From NCBI GenBank assembly GCA_044338255.1, contig JBIILZ010000082.1, positions 1 to 17,609 of the forward strand: a stretch of 17,609 bases of DNA, written 5' to 3'. The DNA comes from CAIUVD01 sp044338255. GTDB lineage: Bacteria > Planctomycetota > UBA11346. The translations under genes were made by a program, and so were the position numbers. The first letter of the stretch is position 1, and every line of letters starts with the position of its first letter. Below the pieces are notes generated by a model. The model made no database searches. It saw only the letters and a list, made by a program, of their open reading frames with translations, and was not told where the DNA came from. Positions 8,384 to 15,635 of the stretch are shown here, one piece after another.

Positions 8384-8953
8384 CTACTGCTGCCCAGGCT
8401 GGAGCAGATAGAAGGGATAGACGTAGTTCTGCCGCACGCGGTGACTCTCGATGGTATAGGAGATGGCGATGTCGAGCCGGCCGATTTCGTCCTCAGCGGG
8501 TTGGACCACCACCGTGATGGCGGTGATGCGGCGTTCCCAGCGATCGAGGGCCTCGCGGACCTCGGCGGAGATGAGGTTGTAGGTGCGGATGGCCAGCGGC
8601 GCGAAGACGTAGTCGTGCAAGCGGCTGCCGAATTCGGGCAGCATCACGCGCTCGCCGAGGCGGGTGCCGAGGATAATGCGGATCGCTTCGCGGATGTCGG
8701 CGTCGGCTTCGACCAGCTCGACATGCGCGCGATCGGCATCGATGGCGGTCAACAGCGGTCGTGCCGCTAGGGCGCTGGGGCTGAGTGGAAAACCAAAGAT
8801 GGTGGCCTCGGGCTGGGCGAGACTTGCCGTCACTTCCGCCGCCGCCACTTCCGCTGCCGTCGGCGGCGTTGACCAGCGCGGTGGAAAGGCCCAGCCGCGA
8901 CCGAGGTAGGCGTTTTGCGTCGGAAGAAAGGGGGTTAGAGGGGCGCGGCTCAT
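8384..8953 (-). CDS. gp25/GpW-type baseplate wedge protein (Pvc9-like) with an N-terminal insertion
   Basis: Residues 87-117 (IREAIRIILGTRLGERVMLP, then EFGSRLHDYVF) are the hallmark gp25 block, including the conserved GER and P-x-F-G-S. Residues 14-25 (NAYLGRGWAFPP) are the usual N-terminal signature. In typical members these two parts are separated by about 15-20 residues. Here about 60 residues intervene, Ala-rich at first (TAAEVAAAEVTASLAQPEA) and then IFGFPLSPSALAARPLL. The insertion raises the length to 189 aa, against about 130-150 in common family members. gp25 initiates sheath assembly at the baseplate. The gene starts 2 bp after the spike stop codon. The family call is secure from the motif; the role of the insertion is unknown. 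Confidence 0.9.
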   Translation of the reverse strand: MSRAPLTPFLPTQNAYLGRGWAFPPRWSTPPTAAEVAAAEVTASLAQPEATIFGFPLSPSALAARPLLTAIDADRAHVELVEADADIREAIRIILGTRLGERVMLPEFGSRLHDYVFAPLAIRTYNLISAEVREALDRWERRITAITVVVQPAEDEIGRLDIAISYTIESHRVRQNYVYPFYLLQPGQQ

Positions 8954-8955
8954 GG

Positions 8956-10140
8956 TCAGTTCAGCATGATCATGGGGGCGGCGACTTTGACCTGGGCGTT
9001 GCCGCTGACGGCGATCTGGGTGCCCTTGAGGTCGAGCTTGAGCGAGCCTTCGATGGCGCTTTGCGCGCCTTTCAGCGCCAGCTTCGACTGCCCTTCGCCG
9101 TTGATCTCGGTCGCCGACATGACGATCTTGCCGCCGCTGGCAGTCAGCGAGATGTTCTTGCCGTTGGCAGCGGTGAGGTCGATGCCTGCGGACGAGAGCT
9201 TGATGACATTGCCGGTCTTGTCGGTGAGGGTGATCGACTCCGAGCCGCCGGCGTCATTGATGACCAAGGTCTGCTTGGCCTTGCTGGTGATGCTGATTTT
9301 TTCTGAACCGTCCTTGTCATCGAGTTCGATGCAGTGGCCGCTGCGGCTGGTCCAGCTGCGCAGGTTGTTGGTGTCGGTATCGTAGGGTGCGGCGGGAATA
9401 GTCTGGCCGGTGTTCCACAGGCTGCCGACTACCACCGGGCTGGCGAGGTCGCCATCGATGAAGCCGACCAGCACCTCGTCGCCGGGCTCGGGCATGACCA
9501 GCAGCCCGCGATTCTTGCCCGCACCCACCGACGCTACCGGTGCCCAGATCGGTGCCAGTCCATCGCCGAGCCAGGGGAAGCTGACCCGTACGCAGCCGAG
9601 CTTGGCGGGATCCTTGAACGAATCGACCACCCCGCGAACCAGTCCGCGCGGCGCCGGTTGGAAGTGGGCTGCCTCGTCGTCGTCGCCGGTCTTGGAGATC
9701 GCCGTCGGCAGGCCGATCTCGAAGTTGGTATCGAAGCGTTCCGCCGACATGCGGTGCTCGATGCGGGTGAGGTAGTGCAGGCCACTGTAAGGACCGACGG
9801 CGTCGAGCTGGATCAGGCCGTCGATGTGCAGCGCCGGGTTGCCGGCGCAGGTGCCACGGCCGCTGAGTGCGTGCAGGGCGGCGTGCATCATCGCTGATCC
9901 TGCGACGCGTTTCAGCGCATCGGGATCGCTGACTCCGCCGGCATCGGGCAGTTCGCGGACCCCGGCAGATGCGACCTTACCCAGCGCACTGTTGAGCTTG
10001 TCCGCCAGCGGTACGCCGCTGGCTGAGAGCGCCGCTTCGCCACTGGCGTTGGCGGCATGCTTGGCATCGAGTCCCCGCGCGAGCACCGACTTCGGAAGGT
10101 GACGGGTATCGATCCCGAAGTCGAGGCGGAGCGGATCCAC
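8956..10140 (-). CDS. Spike protein, gp5/VgrG-like C-terminal part (downstream of a frameshift)
   Basis: The second half of a Pvc8/VgrG-type spike. The first residues (VDPLRLDFGIDTRHLPKSVL) continue the gp27-like barrel domain of the upstream fragment. Residues about 165-243 form the OB-fold (RGLVRGVVDS, then V-R-V-S-F-P-W-L-G, L-L-V-M-P-E-P-G-D-E-V-L-V-G-F, ASPVVVGSLWN). From about 265 to the end, short G/D/S/I/L-rich strands (KISITSK, SITLTDK, NISLTAS, KIVMSAT) make the triple-stranded beta-helix needle. The frame opens at a GTG overlapping the G7 run at 10140-10146. Two codons further upstream plus CCT the frame meets TGA, so it cannot extend on its own. No proper ribosome site precedes the GTG. 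I read it as one gene with 9977-10759, broken by one extra G. Confidence 0.85.
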   Translation of the reverse strand: MDPLRLDFGIDTRHLPKSVLARGLDAKHAANASGEAALSASGVPLADKLNSALGKVASAGVRELPDAGGVSDPDALKRVAGSAMMHAALHALSGRGTCAGNPALHIDGLIQLDAVGPYSGLHYLTRIEHRMSAERFDTNFEIGLPTAISKTGDDDEAAHFQPAPRGLVRGVVDSFKDPAKLGCVRVSFPWLGDGLAPIWAPVASVGAGKNRGLLVMPEPGDEVLVGFIDGDLASPVVVGSLWNTGQTIPAAPYDTDTNNLRSWTSRSGHCIELDDKDGSEKISITSKAKQTLVINDAGGSESITLTDKTGNVIKLSSAGIDLTAANGKNISLTASGGKIVMSATEINGEGQSKLALKGAQSAIEGSLKLDLKGTQIAVSGNAQVKVAAPMIMLN

Positions 10141-10759
10141 CCCCCCAGGTCAGCGTCGCCAGCACGGCGCCGGAGAGTGCGGGTTTGCCGATGTGCAGCT
10201 TGCCCTTGCTGAAGTAGGTCACGCAGCCGGCGCGTTGCGCCAAGTGGCGGATGCAGTTCCAGCCGTCGCCCCACCACTGCAGCGCGTGCGGCAGACCGCC
10301 TTCGAGACCGCTGACGTCGGGGCTCAGGCCGGCGGCTGCGACCAGCTTTTTCACTGCTGCTTCGGCAGTTATCGCGGCGGCGGTGTTGGCCTCTGCCGCC
10401 ACCACAGCACCGGCCTGCGCGCGCAGCAGGGCAACGGCCGGGCAGCGGCAGCTTACCACCAGCTGCGAGTTCACCGCCAGGCGCACCTCGGCACCGGTGA
10501 TTTCGCCGCTGAAGACTTCGCTGTAGGGTGCGTCGTGGCCCAAGGCGATGGTGATGGTCGAACCGACGGCGAAGGTGTCGATCAAAGCGCGATCGAGTTC
10601 CATTTTCTGGGTGTCGAGAATGTTGACGACGATGGTGGCCCGCGCGAGCTGGTCGATACGAGAATCGACGGCAATACTGCTGATCTGGTCGTTACTGGCG
10701 GTGGGCAGCTCTTGGCCGGCGATTTTGAGGGCGAAGCCGTAGATGTCGGTGATGCTCAT
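9977..10759 (-). CDS. Spike protein, gp27-like N-terminal part (frame lost at a G7 run)
   Basis: Starts at ATG in an ATGA overlap with the stop of the LysM gene. Residues 1-204 are native: YGFALKIAGQELP, DSRIDQLARATIVVNI, T-I-A-L-G-H-D, VFSGEITGAEV and a hydrophobic strand LVVSCRCPAV, which match the hub barrel of gp27/Pvc8 proteins. Then comes an Ala-rich helix and the G-x-x-H-A-L-Q-W-W-G-D-G-W-N-C-I-R-H-L-A motif that precedes the second barrel. After the run of seven G (10140-10146) the reading frame becomes Arg/Pro/Gln-rich shadow sequence up to a stop at 9977. With six G the frame would read LTWGVDPLRLDF and continue directly into the C-terminal part, giving one protein of about 600 aa (8956-10759), the normal architecture for eCIS spikes. 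Confidence 0.8.
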   Translation of the reverse strand: MSITDIYGFALKIAGQELPTASNDQISSIAVDSRIDQLARATIVVNILDTQKMELDRALIDTFAVGSTITIALGHDAPYSEVFSGEITGAEVRLAVNSQLVVSCRCPAVALLRAQAGAVVAAEANTAAAITAEAAVKKLVAAAGLSPDVSGLEGGLPHALQWWGDGWNCIRHLAQRAGCVTYFSKGKLHIGKPALSGAVLATLTWGGGSAPPRLRDRYPSPSEVGARAGTRCQACRQRQWRSGALSQRRTAGGQAQQCAG

Positions 10760-11397
10760 TGCCGACGGTCCATGCGAGGTAGTACGAGATTGGCGCCGGT
10801 CGTGAGCGCTCGGGGGTTGACTAGGCGATTGCGGCGGGCGATGTCGAACCAGTACCGGCAGTCTTGGTAGGCGGTATGGGCCAGCAGATCGACGCGGTCG
10901 CTGTCGGCGACCGCATGTACACGATGCAGATCGGGCGAGGCGTTTTTGCTGGTGTCGTAAAAATCGCTCGTGTTGAAAGTGCACTCGACCTTGACCCGCA
11001 GTGGCTGTCCCTCGTAGTCGAAGAGCGTGAACTCCTCCTTCGCCTCCGTCATGTAGCCTTTGAACAATTCTTTGTCCCAGGTCACGCTTAAGAGTGGTGG
11101 CCGGTGCAGATCCTTGTCAATGGTCATGAAACTGCGCAGCCGATTCAGTCGGGTCTGGAGGTCGCCAGGTTCGTCGCCGCAGGCGCCGGTGCCGTCAAGC
11201 CATAGGACCAGGGAGAAGGTGCCGAGTTCCTGCACCACTTTGTAAATTGCCGCGCCGCGGGAGATGGTCTTTTCGGTGCTCAGGCGATTTCTGCGTGAGA
11301 GGGTGTAGGTACTAGGATTGAGCAGGGCAACAAATTGCGTCCCGCTCTCGGTGGCGGCGATCACCACCTTGGTCAACAGGGAGCTGCTGCCGAGCAT
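10756..11397 (-). CDS. LysM-containing CIS tube/baseplate adaptor (Pvc7-like, 213 aa)
   Basis: Resembles the Pvc7/Afp7 adaptor that joins the inner tube to the spike hub. Residues 20-60 contain FVALLNPSTYTLSRRN and I-S-R-G-A, similar to the CIS tube domain start (F-x-x-N-P-x-x-Y). Residues about 100-140 have a L-L-S-V-T-W-D-K-E-L-F-K-G-Y segment and FDYEGQPLRVKVECTF. The C-terminal 55 residues read as a LysM-like module (H-R-V-H-A-V-A-D-S-D-R-V-D-L-L-A to N-R-L-V-N-P-R-A-L-T-T-G-A-N-L-V-L-P). The start overlaps the DUF5908 stop (ATGA) and the stop overlaps the spike start (ATGA), so translation is coupled on both sides. Confidence 0.85.
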   Translation of the reverse strand: MLGSSSLLTKVVIAATESGTQFVALLNPSTYTLSRRNRLSTEKTISRGAAIYKVVQELGTFSLVLWLDGTGACGDEPGDLQTRLNRLRSFMTIDKDLHRPPLLSVTWDKELFKGYMTEAKEEFTLFDYEGQPLRVKVECTFNTSDFYDTSKNASPDLHRVHAVADSDRVDLLAHTAYQDCRYWFDIARRNRLVNPRALTTGANLVLPRMDRRQ

Positions 11398-11597
11398 CAG
11401 TCCACCTGGCCGCGTTCGTGCAGGCGCTGGAGAACCAGCTCGGCGATACGTTCGATGATATCGTCGTTTTCTGCCACCAGTTCGGCGGCGCTGCTGGCGA
11501 TGCTGGAAATTTGCGCCTGGGTCAGCGCCGCTTCGGCGCCGCCCTGATCGTCAGCGTCGTCGATCTCGGTGACCACGTCATCGATGGTTATGGGCAT
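11397..11597 (-). CDS. Small acidic DUF5908-type protein (Pvc6 position, 66 aa)
   Basis: A 66-residue protein beginning MPITIDDVVTEIDD, like the short eCIS proteins with a conserved M-P-I-x-I beta start. It is followed by an acidic linker (DDADDQGGAEAA) and two helices (Q-I-S-S-I-A-S-S-A-A-E-L-V and I-I-E-R-I-A-E-L-V-L-Q-R-L). The 10-bp overlap with the tube-2 gene and ATGA overlap with the LysM gene place it exactly at the Pvc6 position. A ribosome site (AAGGAA, about 8 bases upstream) supports the ATG. The function of this family in the particle is not settled; small acidic helical proteins at this point may act in assembly. Confidence 0.75.
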   Translation of the reverse strand: MPITIDDVVTEIDDADDQGGAEAALTQAQISSIASSAAELVAENDDIIERIAELVLQRLHERGQVD

Positions 11598-12073
11598 GCC
11601 CAGATTCCTTCATGATTCAGTTCGATCGACTCGATCGCGACCTCGCCATCCTTGGCCTTGAAGGTGGGTCCGCTCCATTTCACCGGATAGGCATTGGTGA
11701 TGCCCCAGGTGCGCGCCTCGCCGCCATCGGGACGACATAGATGCAGGGTGAGGTGCACCGGACTGACGCGGTTGGTCATGGCGTAGAGGTTGAACCAGTG
11801 GAAGAGAAACGCGTCCTGCGTCATGCCGATGCGCAGCACCAGTCGCCCAGAGGAACGCCCCTTGGGCAGGCGATGGACGAACTGCCCATTGCCGCCTTCG
11901 CGGTAGTCCTCGGTCTCGATTTCCGCCTCTAGGCCACTCACCTCGCTGAAGCTGCCCAGCGAGGTGAACATGAAGCGCAGATCGAAACAGAAGGTACCCA
12001 GTGGCGCGACCGGCTGGCCGAATTGCAGCCGGGCCACGCGCACTGCGAGCATGGAGGCGAACAGCGGATTCAC
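11588..12073 (-). CDS. Inner tube protein 2 (gp19-like; Pvc5-type, about 161 aa)
   Basis: Member of the gp19/Hcp-like tail tube family. After an N-terminal extension of about 28 residues comes C-F-D-L-R-F-M-F-T-S-L-G-S-F-S-E-V-S-G-L. Then follow E-T-E-D-Y-R-E-G-G-N, F-V-H-R-L-P-K-G, a helix A-F-L-F-H-W-F-N-L, and the C-terminal V-K-W-S-G-P-T-F-K-A and E-L-N-H-E-G-I strands, all standard tube elements. Start choice: GTG at 12073, 4 bp after the tube-1 stop, is preferred because the longer open frame to 12151 lies inside tube 1. ATG at 12052 is an alternative. Divergent second tube proteins often form the first ring(s) at the baseplate. Its stop overlaps DUF5908 by 10 bp. Confidence 0.85.
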   Translation of the reverse strand: MNPLFASMLAVRVARLQFGQPVAPLGTFCFDLRFMFTSLGSFSEVSGLEAEIETEDYREGGNGQFVHRLPKGRSSGRLVLRIGMTQDAFLFHWFNLYAMTNRVSPVHLTLHLCRPDGGEARTWGITNAYPVKWSGPTFKAKDGEVAIESIELNHEGIWACP

Positions 12074-12077
12074 AGCC

Positions 12078-12518
12078 TCACACGTGTTTGATGGTGATGC
12101 CTTCGTGTACGAACACGAGCTTCTCGACGGCGACATCGGTGCCCTTGGCATTGAGCGAGGGACCTTCGACCTTGAGCGGCCACGCGCGCACGATGCTCCA
12201 GGTCACGGAAGCCGCCCCGGCTTCATCCTGGAGATCGATCTCGATGTCGCGCATTTCGTGCTTGCCGAGCTGGTTGTTCGTCCACCACAACCAGAAATCG
12301 TTGTCTTTCTTGATGATGCCGCGGCTGAGAGTGATGTCGCTGTAGGTCATCAGACCGGGCAGCTTGCGGACCGTCAGGCTGGTATCGAGTCCGCCGCGGT
12401 ACTCCATTTTTGCGGTTTCGACGGTCAGGCCGGACACTTCAGAAAAGCTGCCGTTGCCGCCCTTCCATTTGACTTCGAAGCGTAGTTGCGTCAGTGGATA
12501 TTGGATGTTGTCAGCCAT
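12078..12518 (-). CDS. Inner tube protein 1 (gp19-like; main tube subunit, 146 aa)
   Basis: Canonical eCIS tube subunit (Pvc1/Afp1 type). It shows YPLTQLRFEVKWKGGNGSFSEVSGL, then E-Y-R-G-G, V-R-K-L-P-G-L-M-T-Y-S-D-I-T-L-S-R-G, the helix F-W-L-W-W-T-N-N-Q-L, W-P-L-K-V-E-G-P-S-L-N-A-K-G-T-D-V and a V-H-E-G-I end. Length equals the usual 140-155 aa. It has the best ribosome site of the locus (GAGGA, 7 bases before ATG) after a 103-bp gap containing a hairpin, in line with the need for many copies per particle. The protein should stack as hexameric rings inside the sheath. Confidence 0.93.
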   Translation of the reverse strand: MADNIQYPLTQLRFEVKWKGGNGSFSEVSGLTVETAKMEYRGGLDTSLTVRKLPGLMTYSDITLSRGIIKKDNDFWLWWTNNQLGKHEMRDIEIDLQDEAGAASVTWSIVRAWPLKVEGPSLNAKGTDVAVEKLVFVHEGITIKHV

Positions 12519-12525
12519 GGGATTT

Positions 12526-12530
12526 TCCTC
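12526..12530 (-). promoter_or_regulatory. Strong ribosome binding site of tube protein 1
   Basis: GAGGA on the minus strand, 7 bases before the ATG at 12518. It is a strong Shine-Dalgarno match in this block, and the gene it serves is not coupled to an upstream stop. Confidence 0.7.
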
Positions 12531-12583
12531 AATCGATTGGACCGCTGCCTGAGCGGCCCAAGGGGTGTTGGTGGGGATAGTTC

Positions 12584-12614
12584 CGCCCCGGGTGGCCGGT
12601 GGTCACCCGGGGCG
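12584..12614 (-). promoter_or_regulatory. Perfect 11-bp hairpin between sheath and tube genes
   Basis: On the minus strand, CGCCCCGGGTG pairs perfectly with CACCCGGGGCG around a 9-base loop, beginning only a few bases after the sheath stop codon. No T-run follows, so it is not a standard intrinsic terminator. A weaker hairpin (GGGCCGCT / AGCGGTCC, 5-base loop, one G-U pair) lies between it and the tube ribosome site. Plausible roles are mRNA 3' protection of the sheath message, a processing site, or partial attenuation that sets sheath:tube ratios. Confidence 0.6.
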
Positions 12615-12621
12615 TACGGGA

Positions 12622-14916
12622 TCAGCTCGCGGTCTGGACCAGCTGGCTGATGGTGAAGACCACGAACTCGGCTGGTTTCACCGGTGCGATGGCGATCTGG
12701 ACCTTGAGCACGCCGGTGTCGACGTCGGTCTGGGTCATGGTCTCGGGCATGCCGCACTGCACGCGGAAGGCCTTGTCGGGCGTGTCGCCGGCGAGGCCGC
12801 CATCCAGCCACAGCTGGCGCAGGAAATTCTCAGCGGCATTGACCAGGGTATTCCAGGTGCGGCGGGTGTTGGGTTCGAACACCGCCCACATCGTCTGCTG
12901 CTGCAGCGTGCGCTCGACGTAGAGGAAGGTGCGGCGCACGTTGACGTACTGCCACATTACCGCCGGCGAGGTCGTGCGCGCGCCCCACACCAGGATGCCC
13001 TGACCGGGGAAGGAACGGATGAGGTTCACGCCCTTGGGATTGAGCACCGCGCTTTCGACTTCCGTGAACGGCAGCCCGAGACCGAGCGCGCCCTTCACCG
13101 GCATGTTTGCCGGCGAACTCCACACGCCTTCGGCGCCGTCGTTCTTGTTGTAGAGACCGAGCATGTGGCCGCTGGGCGGAACCAGCTTGGTCCGGTTGGG
13201 ATCACTGGCGTCGTTGTTGGGTACCGACAGCCACGGCGCGTAGACGGCGGCGTAGGAACTGCGGTAAGAGGCCACGAAGCGTTCGAGATTCTCTACGCGC
13301 TTGCCGAGGTCGCCGATCTCAAGAGCCGGCGCCTGCGGCGGCGGATCGATCACCGCCATGCACTTGTTGCTCTCGCAGTAATCGACCAGCGCCTGCAGGA
13401 TCGGCTGGTAGGCGTAGGCCGGAGTCGTGGGGCCCTGCGGATAGACATCGGGGCAGGCGACCAGCGACACGTCGTCAACCTGCTTCAGCAGTGGGAAGTA
13501 TTTCAGGTAGTCGCTCGGTGCCGGTGCGGCATCGGTGCCGGCATTGGGCGATTTCACCCCGACCGCAGTCGAGCCGACCATCTGCGCGCCAGCCACCACG
13601 TCGTCGCCGAAGGCCACCGCTTGTCCGGCCGTGGCATCGAAGGCTGTCAGGCGGATGCGGCTGGAGACGCCGTTGACGAGACCGTCGTTGAGGAAGTAGC
13701 GGGCTTCTCCGGGGACCGTGCTCAGTCCGGAATAGCTCTCGAGCACGCGATAGGTCACCGCGCCACCGGGCTGCTTCGGCGGTACCGGTTCCTTGACCTC
13801 AAGGGTGAAGGACAGGCCGTCACCGGCATTGAGTTCGAGCGGATAGGTCAGCGTGCCCTGGCTCAGGTCGCCCTTCACCGTCGAGTTGTTGAGCACCACC
13901 GGGTCGCCATCGGCGGTGCTGAAGAACAGCGCGTTGTCGGCGACGCTCCACACGCCGACGAGATCGGTCTTGGTCGACGCACCATCGTCGCCGATGAGGT
14001 CGACCTGCGAGAAGCGCACGCGGGTGGAACCGTTCCACAGCGCGGTCTGCTCAGGCGTCAGGGCGTCCTTCTTGTCGCCGACCTTGAGCACCGGTGCGGG
14101 CACGAAGGCCGCGTCGGGCGTGAAGCTCACCGGCACGGTGATGACGCGCACGGTCTGACCGTCGCCGATGCTCACCGTCAGGGTGCCGGTGGTGGCGGCG
14201 GTGGGAACCCGGCCGGTGATGGTGAAGGCCGAGGTCTTGGGATCCCAGGGACCGGTGGCGCCATTGCCGCCATTGCCGCCATTGCCGCCATTGCCTCCAT
14301 TGCCAAAGGTCAGCTTGCAGTTGGCATTGAGATTGCCCATCGCCGGCAACGGCGCGGTGCCGGCAGTCGCCAGGCGGTCATAGGGCACCGTGGTGGCGGC
14401 CTTGGGGATGTCGGCCGCGAGCAGCGCCAGCGGGGCATCGACCAGCGGCAGGCTGTTGCCCTGCGACTCGGCGCTGCACTTGACCACCAGCTGATTGGCC
14501 CACGCGCCTGGCGAAGCGGCGAAGACCGACAGCGCCAGGAACTTAGGGTTAGCCGGCGTGTGCGGGCTGTACTGGTCTTTCAGATCGGCGTAGTCGACGA
14601 CGTGCTGGATGGCGCTGATCGGCCAGGCCACGGTATCGCCACCGTTGACGCGGCAGATGTAGCAGATGCTGCCGCCGTTGAGGAAGAAGCCGTAGAGCGC
14701 ATCGGACAGCTGGCTGGCGGGGAACACCGCCTTATTCACCACGCGTGGCCCGAAGATGGCATTGAACTCGGTCAGGCTGCTGATCCGCGTCGGCTTGAGG
14801 TAGGGGCCCTGCTGGGTGAACCCGAAGAAGCAGGGGATGCCGGTGGGCACACCGGTGAGGGGCATGGGCGTACGATCATCTTCGACGACGTAGACGCCTG
14901 GGGCGGTGTAGACCAT
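12622..14916 (-). CDS. Contractile tail sheath protein, oversized (764 aa)
   Basis: Sheath subunit that contracts to drive the tube. The N-terminus (YTAPGVYVVEDD, T-G-V-P-T-G-I-P, FFGFTQQGP) is the classic sheath start. The C-terminal domain (L-N-P-K-G-V-N-L-I-R-S-F-P-G-Q-G-I-L-V-W-G-A-R-T, then Y-V-N-V-R-R-T-F-L-Y-V-E-R-T-L) is the most conserved sheath block. The final P-A-E-F-V-V-F-T-I-S-Q strand is the arm that links neighbours. Common eCIS sheaths are about 350-500 aa. Here roughly residues 190-430 are an extra beta-rich, Gly/Thr/Asp-rich region, introduced by five GNG repeats (about 205-219), that would sit on the outer surface. Only one sheath gene is present, unlike the three in Afp/PVC. 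Ribosome site AGGAG 7 bases before ATG; starts 2 bp after the upstream stop. Confidence 0.95.
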   Translation of the reverse strand: MVYTAPGVYVVEDDRTPMPLTGVPTGIPCFFGFTQQGPYLKPTRISSLTEFNAIFGPRVVNKAVFPASQLSDALYGFFLNGGSICYICRVNGGDTVAWPISAIQHVVDYADLKDQYSPHTPANPKFLALSVFAASPGAWANQLVVKCSAESQGNSLPLVDAPLALLAADIPKAATTVPYDRLATAGTAPLPAMGNLNANCKLTFGNGGNGGNGGNGGNGATGPWDPKTSAFTITGRVPTAATTGTLTVSIGDGQTVRVITVPVSFTPDAAFVPAPVLKVGDKKDALTPEQTALWNGSTRVRFSQVDLIGDDGASTKTDLVGVWSVADNALFFSTADGDPVVLNNSTVKGDLSQGTLTYPLELNAGDGLSFTLEVKEPVPPKQPGGAVTYRVLESYSGLSTVPGEARYFLNDGLVNGVSSRIRLTAFDATAGQAVAFGDDVVAGAQMVGSTAVGVKSPNAGTDAAPAPSDYLKYFPLLKQVDDVSLVACPDVYPQGPTTPAYAYQPILQALVDYCESNKCMAVIDPPPQAPALEIGDLGKRVENLERFVASYRSSYAAVYAPWLSVPNNDASDPNRTKLVPPSGHMLGLYNKNDGAEGVWSSPANMPVKGALGLGLPFTEVESAVLNPKGVNLIRSFPGQGILVWGARTTSPAVMWQYVNVRRTFLYVERTLQQQTMWAVFEPNTRRTWNTLVNAAENFLRQLWLDGGLAGDTPDKAFRVQCGMPETMTQTDVDTGVLKVQIAIAPVKPAEFVVFTISQLVQTAS
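14261..14304 (-). repeat. Five tandem 9-bp repeats in the sheath gene (GNG repeats)
   Basis: Plus-strand unit CCATTGCCG is present five times in a row; copies 1-3 are identical, copy 4 ends in T and copy 5 lacks the last base. The repeats encode consecutive Gly-Asn-Gly triplets at the edge of the sheath insertion. The 9-bp unit keeps frame whatever the copy number, so length variation would be tolerated. Confidence 0.85.
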
Positions 14917-14918
14917 GG

Positions 14919-15635
14919 TTAGGCTCCTGAGTGGTTGCTCGGTTGATGGCAGACGACGAGGCGCAGCCGGGTGAGGGTGGTGAAGTAATCCATCTCGCGA
15001 CGGGCGACGGCGCGCCCATCGACGGTGATGCGGAAGGGCAGGAAATCGCGACCCCAGCGACGGCTCGGGCTGCGATAGATGCCGGGGGCGGCCTCGCTCA
15101 GCGCCACGCTGGTTGCGGCAGCGGCAGAGGTGGCAGTAGCGTTGGCAGCGGGTTTCGCGCTGCGTTTGCTCTTGGCGCTGGTGGCGGCGGCTGGGCTGGC
15201 GGCCGCGCTGGCGGCGGGACTGATCAGTGGCGATAGCGGTACCACCGCGACCTCATGCCCGGTGTACGGCAGGCCGTGCTCATCGATGAGGTGCAATTCG
15301 AGGATCGCGTCGGCTGGCGGCAGGCCGAGCTGCCGGGTGCGCGCGGACACCGCCTGATCGAGCTGCTCCGGACGTCCGAGCTCAAGGGTGGTGGCGCCGG
15401 CATCGGCGAGCAGCGCGGCGTCGTGCGGGGCGCTGATCGCGATCCGCGTGCTGGCTGGCGCCTGCGCCGCGTCGCTGGCACGCATCGCCAGAACCACCAC
15501 GTGGCCGCGGATCAGCAGACGCCAGCCGTCCCAGAACGGCGCCACCAGGGCGGCGGTGAGCGGACGCAGTTCGCGGCCGGTGACGGCATGCACCACCTCG
15601 ACGGCGTGCGCGGCGATCAGGGCATCGACGCTCAT
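14919..15635 (-). CDS. Unrecognised 238-aa protein with an Ala-rich linker
   Basis: No family recognised with confidence. The N-terminal 50 residues (VEVVHAVTGRELRPLTAAL, then G-W-R-L-L-I-R-G-H-V-V-V-L-A) look like a small beta-sandwich of the carboxypeptidase-regulatory or Ig-like kind. A second strand-rich part is DAILELHLIDEHGLPYTGHE. Residues about 140-187 are an Ala/Ser/Thr/Lys low-complexity linker. The end (PGIYRSPSRRWGRDFLPFRI, then V-D-G-R-A-V-A-R-R) is again beta-rich. There is no signal peptide. ATGA overlap with the DUF4255 gene, a GGAG ribosome site, and 2 bp to the sheath show co-expression with cap and sheath. It may be an accessory terminal or surface protein of the particle; this is inference. 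Confidence 0.6.
   Translation of the reverse strand: MSVDALIAAHAVEVVHAVTGRELRPLTAALVAPFWDGWRLLIRGHVVVLAMRASDAAQAPASTRIAISAPHDAALLADAGATTLELGRPEQLDQAVSARTRQLGLPPADAILELHLIDEHGLPYTGHEVAVVPLSPLISPAASAAASPAAATSAKSKRSAKPAANATATSAAAATSVALSEAAPGIYRSPSRRWGRDFLPFRITVDGRAVARREMDYFTTLTRLRLVVCHQPSNHSGA
14924..14928 (-). promoter_or_regulatory. Ribosome binding site of the sheath gene
   Basis: AGGAG on the minus strand, 7 bases upstream of the ATG at 14916. It supports this start for the sheath protein. Confidence 0.6.

Noticed and set aside
12074..12151. Longer start for tube protein 2 at 12151
   Set aside because: The extension lies within tube protein 1 and shows Pro/Ser/Arg-rich shadow composition; GTG 12073 follows the tube-1 stop directly.
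14261..14304. CRISPR-like array
   Set aside because: The 9-bp units are contiguous, without spacers, and lie in frame within the sheath coding sequence.
12565..14922. A 785-codon open frame on the plus strand opposite the sheath gene
   Set aside because: It mirrors the sheath gene in GC-rich DNA, is rich in His/Arg/Gly without recognisable domains, and the minus-strand sheath is unmistakable.
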